Assembly: GCF_016629665.1 (NCBI RefSeq)
Contig: NZ_JAEPRQ010000003.1
Coordinates: 473,043 to 537,042, forward strand
Direction of reading: 5' to 3'
Source: Paracoccus caeni
Lineage (GTDB): Bacteria > Pseudomonadota > Alphaproteobacteria > Rhodobacterales > Rhodobacteraceae
Length of the DNA stretch: 64,000 nucleotides
Positions 36,669 to 45,656 of this stretch are shown piece after piece. A model generated the notes under the pieces. That model made no database searches. It worked only from the letters and a program-made list of their open reading frames with translations, and was not told where the DNA came from. The stretch's first letter is position 1, and each line of letters opens with the position of its first letter. A program made the translations under genes and the position numbers.

Positions 36669-37571
36669 TTAGTCCGCCTTCAATAGAATGGCGAGCGCGG
36701 CCACCGTGGCCAGCACGCCAATCAGCACCGTTGCGCCGGGCAGTCCTTGCCCGGCGATTGCTTCCAGCACAATGACCCATACCGGGGTCAGATAGGTATA
36801 GGCCATGACCTTGGCCGACGGCAGCCGCAGCGCCGAATATTGCACCAGCATGGTCGTGCCCGCGCTGGCAAAGATGCCCAGATAGAAGATGGTGATCCAG
36901 ACGATTGCGGGCAGGCTGGTCCAAGCGGTCGCGCCGATTGCCTGCCATCCCCAGACCGCCGTTAGCATCCCGCCCGCAACCAATGTCCCAAGACTTGACA
37001 CCAGCGGTCCTTCGTCCCGGTTCAGGCGGCGCACCAGCGGCGTGTAAAGCGCATGCAGCACGCAGCCCAGCAGATAGATCGCCTCGCCCCGGCCGATCTG
37101 GAACCGCGCAAGTGCCTCAAGATCGCCGCGAAAGATGACCCAGGTTGCGCCAAGCGCGCCAAGCGCCAACGCAACGGCGATATCCAGTGTCATCCTTTGG
37201 CGCAGCAGCAGCCAGCCGAAGCCCGCCGACATCAGCGGCGTCAGTGTAAAGACCGCACTGGCAGAAACCGGCGCCGCGGTTTTCAGCCCCTCGAACATCA
37301 GCACGAAATAGCCCGCGAAGGCTGCGCCAAGCAGCAGATAGCGCCATGGCTGGATCAGCAGCGCCGCCGGACGCCCTTTGCGGCTGACGATGACGAACCC
37401 CGCCAGAACGCCCGCCGCCACCACAAAGCGCGCCACGGTGATCGCCGTCGGATCGATCAGGTTCGCGGCCCTTGCGCCCAGCGAGAACGACCCCGCGACC
37501 AGTGCCGAGAACAGCAGCATCGCCGCATGACCGCGCAGCGCCTCTTGCCTTGCGGGGTTGGTGCCCGCCAT
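36669..37571 (-). CDS. EamA/DMT family transporter (second of a pair)
   Basis: The 300-residue protein has ten predicted membrane helices in two EamA repeats, the second beginning near GEAIYLLGCVLHALYTPL. Family members export amino acids, nucleosides or other metabolites; the substrate is unknown. The start ATG lies two bases from the stop of the upstream EamA gene, so they form an operon. Longer upstream readings are rejected. Confidence 0.82.
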   Translation of the reverse strand: MAGTNPARQEALRGHAAMLLFSALVAGSFSLGARAANLIDPTAITVARFVVAAGVLAGFVIVSRKGRPAALLIQPWRYLLLGAAFAGYFVLMFEGLKTAAPVSASAVFTLTPLMSAGFGWLLLRQRMTLDIAVALALGALGATWVIFRGDLEALARFQIGRGEAIYLLGCVLHALYTPLVRRLNRDEGPLVSSLGTLVAGGMLTAVWGWQAIGATAWTSLPAIVWITIFYLGIFASAGTTMLVQYSALRLPSAKVMAYTYLTPVWVIVLEAIAGQGLPGATVLIGVLATVAALAILLKAD

Positions 37572-37573
37572 GC

Positions 37574-38500
37574 TTATCGCCGCCGCTCCAGCAGCCGACC
37601 GTCGATCAGCGCCAGCCCTGCCGCGATCACCGCCATGCCAAAAAGATGGGCCAGCCCAAGGCTTTCGTTCAGGATCATCCAGCCCAGAATGATCGCGGAT
37701 ACGGGAACGAGGAAGGTGACCAGTGAGATATTGGTGGCACCCACTCGGTCGAGCAGCCGGAAATACAGCACATAGGCCAGTCCCGTGCTGATCACCCCAA
37801 GCGCCAGCAGCGCCATCCACACCGGCATCGCCACATCGGCGGCAGGCAAACCGTCAACGGCCAGCGCCACCGGCGCCAACATCAGCGCCGAACAGGTAAC
37901 GGTGCCAGTCGCCGCCACGATCGGATCGATCCCCATGCGCCGGAACCTGCGGCCAAAGGTGCCTGCGAAGGCATAGGAAACCGTCGCCCCAAGGATCGCC
38001 AGTTGCGGCAGGATCGCATGGCCAAGCCCGGTCAGGCTGTCCAGCCCGATCATCACCGCAACCCCGCCAAGGCCGACGACGACCCCGGCCAGCATGCGCA
38101 GGCTTGCCCCCTCATCCGGCAGGAACGCCGCCGACACGATCACAGTCCAAAGCGGCGTGGTGGCGTTCAGGATCGAGGCCAGTCCAGAAGGAATCTGGGT
38201 CTGGCCGAAGACGATCAGCGAAAAGGGGATGACATTGTTCAGCAGCCCCATCACCGCCATTGCGGCCCATGCGCGCGGATCGCGCACGGCCTTTCTGCCG
38301 GTCGCCAGCACGATCAACCACAGGACCAGCGCCGCAATCATCAGCCTGACCGCAACGATGGTCAGCACCGGCAGGCCGGTCACCGCGATGGCGATGAAGA
38401 AAAACGACCCGCCCCAGAGGACCGAAAGCAGGATCAACTGTGCCCAGTCGCCCGGCTCCATCCGCGCGGAAATCGATGTTACCGCTGGTGCGACGGTCAT
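37574..38500 (-). CDS. EamA/DMT family transporter (first of a pair)
   Basis: The 308-residue drug/metabolite-type transporter has ten helices. The first repeat starts LSVLWGGSFFFIAIAVTGLP, the classical EamA opening, and the second contains TGLAYVLYFRLLDRVGAT. GAGGATAGAGA precedes the ATG. Two non-identical EamA genes in tandem suggest related export functions. Confidence 0.84.
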   Translation of the reverse strand: MTVAPAVTSISARMEPGDWAQLILLSVLWGGSFFFIAIAVTGLPVLTIVAVRLMIAALVLWLIVLATGRKAVRDPRAWAAMAVMGLLNNVIPFSLIVFGQTQIPSGLASILNATTPLWTVIVSAAFLPDEGASLRMLAGVVVGLGGVAVMIGLDSLTGLGHAILPQLAILGATVSYAFAGTFGRRFRRMGIDPIVAATGTVTCSALMLAPVALAVDGLPAADVAMPVWMALLALGVISTGLAYVLYFRLLDRVGATNISLVTFLVPVSAIILGWMILNESLGLAHLFGMAVIAAGLALIDGRLLERRR

Positions 38501-38567
38501 TCTCTATCCTCGCGACATGGGGGCTGCCTGCGCTGAAAGCGCCGCCCTTCGGATTCTGTTCGGATGA

Positions 38568-39143
38568 TCATCCCCGGCCCAGCATGTAAAACTCATCATT
38601 GGGCCGGATATCACCCGCATTCACCAGCCGGTTCGACATGCCAAAGAAGGCCGCAATCGCGCCAATATCCCAAATCTCGTCATCGTTGAATCCGGCCTCT
38701 TTCAGCGCCAGATGATCGGCCTCGACGATCTGCTGCGCATTCAGCGCGACCTTTTCGGAATAGGCCAGCATCGCGCGTTGCCGGTCGTTCAGATCGGCCT
38801 TGCGCCAGTTCACCGCCACCTGATCGGCAATGAACGGGTTCTTTGCCCTGATCCGCAGGATCGCTCCGTGCGCAACCACGCAATACTGGCACTGGTTCAA
38901 GCCGCTGGTCGCGACCACGATCAACTCACGCTCGGCCTTTGACAGGCCATCGTCCTTGTCCATCAGCGCATCGTGATAGGCGAAAAACGCGCGGAATTCG
39001 GCCGGACGATGTGCCAGCGCCAGAAAGACATTCGGAACGAAGCCCGATTTCTCGGAGACCTTTTCGATGACCTCGCGGATGTCATCGGGCAGGCTGGCCA
39101 GATCGGGGACAGCAAAGCGGCTGATCGGATGGGTGTCGGTCAT
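38568..39143 (-). CDS. AhpD-like peroxidase-related protein
   Basis: The 191-residue carboxymuconolactone-decarboxylase-fold protein has the redox motif CQYCVVAHG (CxxC with the downstream His), as in alkylhydroperoxidase AhpD. SGFVPNVFLALAHRP near residue 33 is typical of the 'uncharacterised peroxidase-related enzyme' subgroup. It probably reduces peroxides with help from a dithiol partner. GAGGAG precedes the chosen ATG. The pdh genes next door encode the lipoyl E2 that AhpD can use in other bacteria, which may be meaningful. Confidence 0.83.
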   Translation of the reverse strand: MTDTHPISRFAVPDLASLPDDIREVIEKVSEKSGFVPNVFLALAHRPAEFRAFFAYHDALMDKDDGLSKAERELIVVATSGLNQCQYCVVAHGAILRIRAKNPFIADQVAVNWRKADLNDRQRAMLAYSEKVALNAQQIVEADHLALKEAGFNDDEIWDIGAIAAFFGMSNRLVNAGDIRPNDEFYMLGRG

Positions 39144-39260
39144 GAGCGTCTCCTCTTCCGCGTGCATCCTGCGCCAAGCAGAAGCGAGAGGGAAGGGTGC
39201 CCGATTTCCAGGCCCTGAAACGATGGTTTTCCGCGCCAGGCGCGTATGATGCGCGACATG

Positions 39261-39282
39261 AAAAAGGGGCCTCGCGGCCCCT
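39261..39282 (-). terminator. Terminator of the pdh operon
   Basis: AGGGGCC pairs with GGCCCCT around a TCGC loop, followed on the minus strand by TTTTTC. It lies 30 bases after the E2 stop. Confidence 0.85.
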
Positions 39283-39311
39283 CAGTCTGTCTGTGATTTA
39301 CGGGCGATCCG

Positions 39312-40622
39312 TCAGGCGAGCATGCCCATCGGATTTTCCAGATGCTTGACGATGGCGTCCAGCAATTGCGCGCCAAGCGCACCGTCAATGACGCGGTGAT
39401 CGACCGAGAGGGTCATCGACATGACATTGCGGATCACCACTTCGCCATTCTCGACCACCGGGGTCTGGATACCCGCGCCGACGGCAAGGATCGCGCCGTG
39501 GGGCGGGTTGATGACCGCGTCGAAATTCTCGATCCCGAACATGCCGAGATTCGAGATGGCGAAGCTGCCGCCCTGATATTCGTGCGGGGCCAGCTTCTTG
39601 GTCTTGGCGCGGTTGGCCAGATCCTTCATCTCGGCTGACAGGGTGGACAGCGTCTTTTGCTGGGCATCCTTCAGGACCGGGGTGAACAGCCCGCCTTCGA
39701 CCGCGACGGCAACCGCCACGTCCGAAGGTTTCAGCTTCAGGATACGGTCGCCCGCCCAGACGGCATTGGCATCCGGCACCTCTTGCAGCGCCAGGGCACA
39801 GGCCTTGATGACGAAGTCGTTGACCGACAGCTTCACGCCACGGCTTTCAAGCTGCTTGTTCAGCGTGCCGCGGAACTTCATCAGCTCGTCCAGCTTGGCC
39901 GACTTGCGCAGGTAGAAATGCGGGATGGTCTGCTTGGCTTCGCTGAGACGTGCGGCGATGGTGCGGCGCATGCCGTCCAGCGCGACCTCTTCGGTCTGGC
40001 GGTCGGCATACATTTTGAGGACCGTCTCGGTCGAGGGGCCGGTCGGAGCGGCAGCGGCGGGCGCTGCGGCCTTGGGGGCCTCGGCGGCTGCGGCGGCAGC
40101 GGGTTTGGCCGCGCCGGGCTTGGCGCTTTCGACATCGGCTTTGACGATCCGACCGTTCGGGCCGCTGCCGGTCACGCCGGCAAGGTCGATCCCCTTCTCG
40201 GCCGCCAGACGGCGGGCGAGCGGCGAGGCGAACATGCGGCCACCGTCAGCTTTCTTCGGCGCTGCCGGGGCAGGGGCCGCAGCAGCAGGGGCGGCAGCGG
40301 CTTCCTTCGGTGCTTCCTCTTTCGCCGCCGGAGCAGCCTCGGCCTTGGCCGGGGCGGAACCGATATCGTCGGCGGATTCACCGTCTTCCAGCAGGACGGC
40401 GATGGGCGTGTTCACCTTCACGCCCGCGCTGCCTTCGGCAACAAGGATCTTGCCGATCTTGCCTTCATCGACGGCTTCGAATTCCATCGTCGCCTTGTCG
40501 GTTTCGATCTCGGCCAGAATGTCGCCGGATTTGACCTCGTCGCCTTCCTTCACCAGCCATTTGGCCAGCGTGCCTTCCTCCATCGTAGGAGAAAGCGCGG
40601 GCATCAGGATTTCTGTTGGCAT
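39312..40622 (-). CDS. pdhC: Pyruvate dehydrogenase E2, dihydrolipoamide acetyltransferase
   Basis: E2 transfers the acetyl group to CoA and forms the core of the complex. Domain order in 436 residues: one lipoyl domain (lipoyl-lysine in [13 protein letters not shown], about residue 43), an Ala/Pro linker, the E1/E3-binding domain ([17 protein letters not shown], about 130-165), another Ala-rich linker, and the catalytic domain ending [13 protein letters not shown] with the HxxxDG active site. It is last in pdhA-pdhB-pdhC; lpd (E3) is not in the window. Confidence 0.94.
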   Translation of the reverse strand: MPTEILMPALSPTMEEGTLAKWLVKEGDEVKSGDILAEIETDKATMEFEAVDEGKIGKILVAEGSAGVKVNTPIAVLLEDGESADDIGSAPAKAEAAPAAKEEAPKEAAAAPAAAAPAPAAPKKADGGRMFASPLARRLAAEKGIDLAGVTGSGPNGRIVKADVESAKPGAAKPAAAAAAEAPKAAAPAAAAPTGPSTETVLKMYADRQTEEVALDGMRRTIAARLSEAKQTIPHFYLRKSAKLDELMKFRGTLNKQLESRGVKLSVNDFVIKACALALQEVPDANAVWAGDRILKLKPSDVAVAVAVEGGLFTPVLKDAQQKTLSTLSAEMKDLANRAKTKKLAPHEYQGGSFAISNLGMFGIENFDAVINPPHGAILAVGAGIQTPVVENGEVVIRNVMSMTLSVDHRVIDGALGAQLLDAIVKHLENPMGMLA

Positions 40623-40634
40623 CGTGCTATCCCC

Positions 40635-42011
40635 TTACTTGTAGGTGACTTTTTTCACGGCATCGACCACTTCGGCAGAGGTGATCAGTGCGTGTTTCTC
40701 AAGGTTCGCGGCATAGGGCATGGGAACGTCCTTGCCGGTGCAGTTGATCACCGGCGCGTCGAGGTAATCGAACGCGTTCTCCATGACATAGGCCGAGATG
40801 TGGTTGCCGATCGATGCGACCGGGAAGCCTTCCTCGACCGTCACCAGACGGTTGGTCTTCTTCACCGATTCAATGATCGTGGCATAGTCGAGCGGGCGCA
40901 GCGTGCGCAGGTCGATCACCTCGGCCTCGATCCCTTCCTCATGCAGCTTTTCGGCGGCTTCCAGAGCATGGGCCATGCCGATGCCAAAGCTGACCAGCGT
41001 CACATCCTTGCCCGAGCGGGCGATACGGGCCTTGCCGAAGGGGATGGTGAAGTCCTCCAGATCCGGCACCTCGAAGCTGCGGCCATAAAGGATCTCGTTC
41101 TCAAGGAAGATCACCGGGTTCGGATCGCGGATCGCCTGTTTCATGAGACCCTTGGCGTCAGCCGCCGAATAGGGAATGACCACTTTCAGGCCGGGGATCT
41201 GGGCGTACCAGGCTGAATAATCCTGGCTGTGCTGTGCCCCCACGCGGGCGGCGGCACCGTTCGGGCCGCGGAACACAATCGGGCAACCCATCTGACCGCC
41301 GGACATATAGAGCGTCTTGGCGGCCGAGTTTATGATGTGGTCAATCGCCTGCATGGCGAAGTTGAAGGTCATGAACTCGACGATCGGGCGCAGGCCGGCC
41401 AAGGCCGCCCCGGTGCCGATACCGGCAAAGCCGATTTCGGAAATCGGGGTATCCACCACGCGCCGGGGGCCGAACTTGTCCAGCAGACCCTGCGAGATCT
41501 TGTAGGCACCCTGATATTCGCCGACTTCCTCACCCATGAGGAACACGGTTTCGTCGCGGTTCATTTCCTCTTCCATGGCCTCGCGCAAAGCCTCGCGCAC
41601 GGTCATGGTCTTCATCTTCGTGCCTTCGGGCCAGTCGGGCGAGCGGTCCGGTTCGGGCGTGTTCACCTGCTCCACCGCCGATGCGGCGGGGGCTTCGGCT
41701 TTCGCCTCGGCAGGGGCGGCCTCGGCAGCGGCGGGCGCTGCGGGGGCGGCGATGTCGTCGGCGCTTTCGCCTTCCTCGATCAGCACGGCAATGGGGGTGT
41801 TCACTTTCACGCCCTGCGCGCCTTCCTCGACCAGAATCTTGCCGAGGATGCCTTCATCCACCGCTTCAAATTCCATGGTGGCCTTGTCGGTTTCGATCTC
41901 GGCGATGATGTCACCGGATTTCACCGCATCGCCTTCTTTCTTCAGCCATTTCGCCAATGTGCCTTCTTCCATCGTCGGCGACAGGGCGGGCATCAGGATT
42001 TCGGTAGCCAT
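40635..42011 (-). CDS. pdhB: Pyruvate dehydrogenase E1 beta with N-terminal lipoyl domain
   Basis: The 458-residue protein starts with its own lipoyl domain ([20 protein letters not shown], lysine in ETDKATMEF) and an Ala/Glu/Pro linker. The transketolase-like E1 beta body follows from about residue 130 ([15 protein letters not shown], then [13 protein letters not shown] C-domain). The fusion of a lipoyl domain to E1 beta is an alphaproteobacterial trait. It overlaps no neighbour; GGGGGGAAC lies before the ATG. Confidence 0.94.
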   Translation of the reverse strand: MATEILMPALSPTMEEGTLAKWLKKEGDAVKSGDIIAEIETDKATMEFEAVDEGILGKILVEEGAQGVKVNTPIAVLIEEGESADDIAAPAAPAAAEAAPAEAKAEAPAASAVEQVNTPEPDRSPDWPEGTKMKTMTVREALREAMEEEMNRDETVFLMGEEVGEYQGAYKISQGLLDKFGPRRVVDTPISEIGFAGIGTGAALAGLRPIVEFMTFNFAMQAIDHIINSAAKTLYMSGGQMGCPIVFRGPNGAAARVGAQHSQDYSAWYAQIPGLKVVIPYSAADAKGLMKQAIRDPNPVIFLENEILYGRSFEVPDLEDFTIPFGKARIARSGKDVTLVSFGIGMAHALEAAEKLHEEGIEAEVIDLRTLRPLDYATIIESVKKTNRLVTVEEGFPVASIGNHISAYVMENAFDYLDAPVINCTGKDVPMPYAANLEKHALITSAEVVDAVKKVTYK

Positions 42012-42024
42012 ATCTGTTCCCCCC

Positions 42025-43065
42025 TCAGGCGTTCTCTTCCGCGCTGCCTTGCGGCAGGTCGGCGGCATAGATGTCGGTCCACAGCTCTTCCAGAGCAGGC
42101 TCGGGGCTTTCCTTGGCGAATTCGGCCGAGTCGTTCACGATATCCTTGATTTCCTTGTCGATGGCTTTCAGGTCATCTTCGGATGCGTGCTTGCCTTGCA
42201 GCAGCAATTCGCGGACATGCTCGATGGCGTCACGCTCGTCCCGCATCTTCTGGACTTCCTCGCGCGACCGATACTTCGCCGGGTCGGACATCGAGTGGCC
42301 GCGATAGCGATAGGTCATCACTTCAAGGATATACGGACCTTTGCCCGCGCGGCAGTGCGCCACGGCCTTTTCGCCAGCAGCTTTCACCGCCAGCACGTCC
42401 ATGCCGTCGACCTGTTCGCCCGGAATGCCGAACGCCTCGCCCCGCCCGAACAGCGAGGTCGATTTGGTCGAGCGCTTGACCGAGGTGCCCATGGCATATT
42501 GGTTGTTCTCGATCACGAAGATGACCGGAAGATCCCAAAGCTCTGCCATGTTGTAGGTCTCATAGACCTGACCCTGGTTGGCGGCGCCGTCACCGAAATA
42601 GGTGAAGGTGACGTTGTCATTGCCCAGATATTTGTCGGCGAAGGCCAGACCCGCGCCCAGCGGAACCTGTGCCGCGACGATACCATGACCGCCGTAGAAA
42701 TGCTTTTCGCGGCTGAACATGTGCATCGAGCCGCCCTTGCCCTTGGAATAACCGCCCTCACGGCCAGTCAGCTCGGCCATGACGCCGCGGGCTTCCATGC
42801 CACAGGCCAGCATGTGGCCGTGGTCGCGATAGCTGGTGATGCGCTTGTCGCCTTCCTTGGCGGCGGCTTCCAGCCCGACCACCACGGCTTCCTGCCCGAT
42901 ATAGAGGTGACAGAAGCCACCAATCAGGCCCATGCCGTAAAGCTGTCCCGCCTTTTCCTCGAACCGGCGGATCAGCAACATGTCACGATAATACTTGAGC
43001 AGCTCTTCCTTCGAGGTGTTCGAAGGGGCCGCCTTGGCAGCAGTGGCGGCAGGTTTCCTGGCCAT
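42025..43065 (-). CDS. pdhA: Pyruvate dehydrogenase E1 alpha
   Basis: The 346-residue thiamine-diphosphate subunit decarboxylates pyruvate. The TPP motif runs from [12 protein letters not shown] to IENN over about 30 residues. [15 protein letters not shown] is the conserved phosphorylation-loop-like segment of E1 alpha. An Ala-rich N-terminal tail precedes the domain. It is the first gene of the pdh operon, 13 bases before pdhB. Confidence 0.95.
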   Translation of the reverse strand: MARKPAATAAKAAPSNTSKEELLKYYRDMLLIRRFEEKAGQLYGMGLIGGFCHLYIGQEAVVVGLEAAAKEGDKRITSYRDHGHMLACGMEARGVMAELTGREGGYSKGKGGSMHMFSREKHFYGGHGIVAAQVPLGAGLAFADKYLGNDNVTFTYFGDGAANQGQVYETYNMAELWDLPVIFVIENNQYAMGTSVKRSTKSTSLFGRGEAFGIPGEQVDGMDVLAVKAAGEKAVAHCRAGKGPYILEVMTYRYRGHSMSDPAKYRSREEVQKMRDERDAIEHVRELLLQGKHASEDDLKAIDKEIKDIVNDSAEFAKESPEPALEELWTDIYAADLPQGSAEENA

Positions 43066-43199
43066 CCTGGGTATCCTCCTCAGCGCGCGGTCAGAATAGT
43101 TCAGCGTTAAACTATCCGTAGCGCATCAAAAAGCGACGTGCAACGTGTGAACGTCCGCTGGCGCGGAAGAAGCAGTATTGCGCAGATGAAGGGGTGTTT

Positions 43200-43493
43200 T
43201 CAGGGCAGGATGATCTCGTCCGCGCGAGCCATTCCAAGGACTTCGCGGGCACGTTCATCCAGAAGATCGATGTCCAGATATTCGTCCGACAGGCGGCGGG
43301 TCAGGTTCTGCATGCGGTCCACCTCGGTCTTGAGGCGGTCGCGTTCGATGGCAAGTTCGGCAGATTCGGATTCGATCTGGATGCGGCGGAGGATGCCTGA
43401 CGGCCCCTGCACGGCGGCAAAAGCGAAATAAAGGCCAAGCGCGACTGTCAGCACAAGGAAGATGGTGGCGCTGATGGAAAGGCGCTGCGACAT
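43200..43493 (-). CDS. FtsB/DivIC-like septum formation initiator
   Basis: The 97-residue protein is a short cytoplasmic N-terminus, one membrane helix (IFLVLTVALGLYFAFAAV) and a coiled coil (about 38-75) ending in LDERAREVLGMARADEIIL, the DivIC/FtsB-type end. It should join FtsL and FtsQ in the divisome. It lies upstream of pdhA on the same strand, the common alphaproteobacterial position. Confidence 0.82.
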   Translation of the reverse strand: MSQRLSISATIFLVLTVALGLYFAFAAVQGPSGILRRIQIESESAELAIERDRLKTEVDRMQNLTRRLSDEYLDIDLLDERAREVLGMARADEIILP

Positions 43494-43631
43494 GGACTGC
43501 CCGATCTGCTCGTTCTTCTTTTGCGGGCGATCATGCCACAGCGGGCAGGGCAGGGGAATCCCCCAGTGACGAGGGGGGTGACGTTTCAGCCCTTTCGTGC
43601 CTGCCGCCCTTTGGTCAGCGCCGCTGAGGCC

Positions 43632-44411
43632 TCAGGCATGGCGTTGAAACATTGCCTCCAGCCGCTCAGCCTCTTCAGCCAGCCCGTAAGGCGGGTTCAG
43701 CACCCACATGCCGGAACCGACCATCGAATGCCCCGGACGGGCAGGCGCGAAGCCTACCTCGGACCGCAGGGCTTCGGGATGCGCGTCCTGAAGCGCTTCC
43801 AGCATCGGCAGATGCCGTTTGTCGGTCAGGATCGGATACCACAGCGCGATGACGCCCACGTTCCATTTCCGCGAAATCTGCCCGACCGCGCGCGGGATGG
43901 TGGCGTATTCGGCCTTCACCTCATAGGCCGGATCGATCAGCAGCATCCCCCGGCGCGGCGTCGGCGGCGTCACCGCCTGCGCCATCTGGAAGCCGTCACG
44001 GTGATGCAGACTGGCGAACCCCGCCACCTGCTCCAGCGCCGCAAACTCGGCCGGATGCAGCTCGGCCAGATGCGCGCGATCCTCGAACCGCAGAAACTGC
44101 GCGGCGATCAGCGGCGAGCCGGGATAGGTATTCGCGCCATAGGCCCGCCTGACCTTCGCCACAGCCTCCAGCAGCGGATGGTCCGCAGGCAGCCAGCCAT
44201 CGGCCTCGGCCCGCAGGATGCCCGCATTTGCTTCGCCGGTCTTGTGCGCCTCGACCCCGTCCAGCCGGTAAAGACCGCGCCCGGAATGGGTCTCCAGATA
44301 GGTCAGCGGTTTCGGTTTCTGTGTCAGGTAATCCAGCGCCGACGCAAGCAATGCGTGCTTGTGCAGATCGGCCAGATTTCCGGCGTGATAGGCGTGCTGA
44401 TAGCTAAGCAT
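43632..44411 (-). CDS. rlmJ: 23S rRNA (adenine-2030-N6)-methyltransferase
   Basis: The 259-residue RlmJ-type enzyme starts MLSYQHAYHAGNLADLHKHA, diagnostic of the family. It has ETHSGRGLYRL as a SAM-loop and LIDPAYE as the catalytic DPxY-type motif. It methylates A2030 of 23S rRNA. It begins about 40 bases beyond the last cuckoo-type hairpin on the same strand, so some read-through from that locus is possible. Confidence 0.9.
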   Translation of the reverse strand: MLSYQHAYHAGNLADLHKHALLASALDYLTQKPKPLTYLETHSGRGLYRLDGVEAHKTGEANAGILRAEADGWLPADHPLLEAVAKVRRAYGANTYPGSPLIAAQFLRFEDRAHLAELHPAEFAALEQVAGFASLHHRDGFQMAQAVTPPTPRRGMLLIDPAYEVKAEYATIPRAVGQISRKWNVGVIALWYPILTDKRHLPMLEALQDAHPEALRSEVGFAPARPGHSMVGSGMWVLNPPYGLAEEAERLEAMFQRHA

Positions 44412-44446
44412 GGCTCGCCATAGCGCATGCAGATCGTTCGGGAAAG

Positions 44447-45069
44447 GGGGTGCGGCGACGCTCAGGGAGGAGGAGGAGCGTCGCCGCTAAACGCTGGCCC
44501 GGGGAGGAGGAGAGGGCCGCGTATAGATGCGGTGAGCCGGGGAGGAGGAGAGGCTGCACCGCCACAGCGCAGGCTCGGGGAGGAGGAGAGAGCCTGTGCA
44601 TCGGGTTGCCGCAGATGAGGCGGCTATATGGGGGCGGCAGCGCCGGGGAGGAGGAGAGGCGCTGCCGCATAACGCTGGCCCGGGAGGAGGTGGGCCGCGT
44701 AAGGGGTGCGACAAGGCCGGGGAGGAGGAGAGGCCGTTGTCGCTTACGAGCGGTCCCGGGGAGGAGGAGAGGGACCGTCGTATCAGGGTGCCGCGGGATG
44801 GGGCGGCTATATGGGGGCGGCAGCGCCGGGGAGGAGGAGAGGCGCTGCCGCATAACGCTGGCCCGGGAGGAGGTGGACCGCGTAAGGGGTGCGACAAGGC
44901 CAGGGGAGGAGAGGCCATTGCCGCTTACGACAGGTCCGGGAGGGAGGAGAAGGACCGTCGCATCGGGTTGCCGCGGGATAGGGCGGCTATGTCTTTGGGC
45001 GGCATCCTCGGGGAGGAGGAGAGAGGATGCCGCCAGTCCCGTGCCCTCAGGGAGGAGGAGAGAGGGCGA
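44447..45069 (-). ncRNA. Expanded array of about 14 cuckoo (CcsR-like) RNA hairpins
   Basis: Fourteen consecutive hairpins each have a different GC-rich stem, but nearly the same loop. On the minus strand the loop reads TCTCCTCCTCCCC, complementary to Shine-Dalgarno sequences. Hairpins: 44452-44487, 44491-44522, 44529-44562, 44567-44599, 44634-44668, 44672-44700, 44708-44743, 44746-44781, 44817-44851, 44855-44883, 44891-44924, 44927-44960, 44998-45034, 45043-45067. Stems reach 11-12 perfect pairs. The array directly follows a DUF1127 gene on the same strand, exactly as CcsR1-4 follow RSP_6037 (ccaF1) in Rhodobacter sphaeroides, where four stress-induced RNAs act on C1 metabolism and pyruvate dehydrogenase. 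The copy number here is much larger. Individual ends cannot be fixed from sequence. Confidence 0.85.
44601..45000 (-). repeat. 181-bp higher-order tandem duplication within the array
   Basis: A marker segment reading TCGGGTTGCCGC or close to it, then GGCGGCTAT, recurs at 44601, 44782 and 44963. Units 44601-44781 and 44782-44962 each hold four hairpins in the same order with matching stems (5/9, 6/10, 7/11, 8/12). The third copy is partial. Differences between units partly preserve base-pairing. Confidence 0.85.
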
Positions 45070-45082
45070 GGGAGTTCTGTTC

Positions 45083-45310
45083 TTACTTCGCTTTGCCCCA
45101 AGCGGCTTCGTAAGCCAGGCTTTGGATCATTGCGCGGCTGATGCCCAGATCGTCCAGGTCGCGCAGGCTCAGTTCGCTCAGCTCACGCACGGTCTGCCGG
45201 TAGATGGCGCGGCGTGCGCGCTCGTCCTGCAGGCGCTGGATCAGGTTTGCAACGCGTCCACGCAGGCCAATGTCGTCAAGGGCGATAGTCGGGTTTGCGA
45301 TTGCAGTCAT
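45083..45310 (-). CDS. DUF1127 small protein (CcaF1-like)
   Basis: The 75-residue protein starts MTAIANPTIALDDIGLRGRV and carries the DUF1127 helix pattern: YRQTVRELSELSLRDLDDLGISRAMI split across residues 39-64. In Rhodobacter sphaeroides the equivalent protein CcaF1 is a small RNA-binding protein encoded upstream of, and co-transcribed with, the CcsR RNAs under stress sigma factors RpoHI/RpoHII. AAGGA lies eight bases before the chosen ATG; an ATG six bases upstream is too close. Stop-to-first-hairpin distance is about 16 bases. Confidence 0.88.
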   Translation of the reverse strand: MTAIANPTIALDDIGLRGRVANLIQRLQDERARRAIYRQTVRELSELSLRDLDDLGISRAMIQSLAYEAAWGKAK

Positions 45311-45656
45311 AGTCATATTCCTTCGTCTCTTCTTTCGGCGGTCTGCGCCCTGCCCGGATGGCCCGGCGCTTTCGATGACACCAAGATGCGCTCTATGCTG
45401 CGGATGCACAATGCGGCCTTTTGCCATTGCTGCCATGCGGCAACTGCATGGCTGTGGCTCAAGGAGCCGTTCGCTAACTGCTGAAAAGTCACGCGAAAGA
45501 ATATGTGTCAGTAATGTTACCGTTCACGCTGCAGTGCAGAAAATGCTTGTTTCCCTATGCTCTGTCGCATTCGTGCAGACATTGACGCAGGGGGGTGGGT
45601 TGTTCACAGACTGCCCATAGATCATGCTGTGTGTGACACTCATGACAGGCGATAAC
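45311..45656. other. Divergent intergenic region, DUF1127 / mrp
   Basis: These 346 bases contain no credible gene. They must hold the promoter of the DUF1127-hairpin locus. Minus-strand CTTG elements at 45460-45463 and 45382-45385 could be -35 parts of heat-shock-type (RpoH) promoters, but no convincing -10 partner is evident. The mrp promoter also lies here. Confidence 0.35.

Noticed and set aside
44447..45069. CRISPR array
   Set aside because: The constant part is a 10-13 base loop, flanking sequences pair with each other as stems, spacing is irregular and no cas genes are near.
44450..45484. Long plus-strand reading frame across the hairpin array
   Set aside because: It reads as repeats of Gly-Glu-Glu-Glu-Arg caused by the GGAGGAGGAG loops, has no ribosome binding site and runs antisense into the DUF1127 gene.
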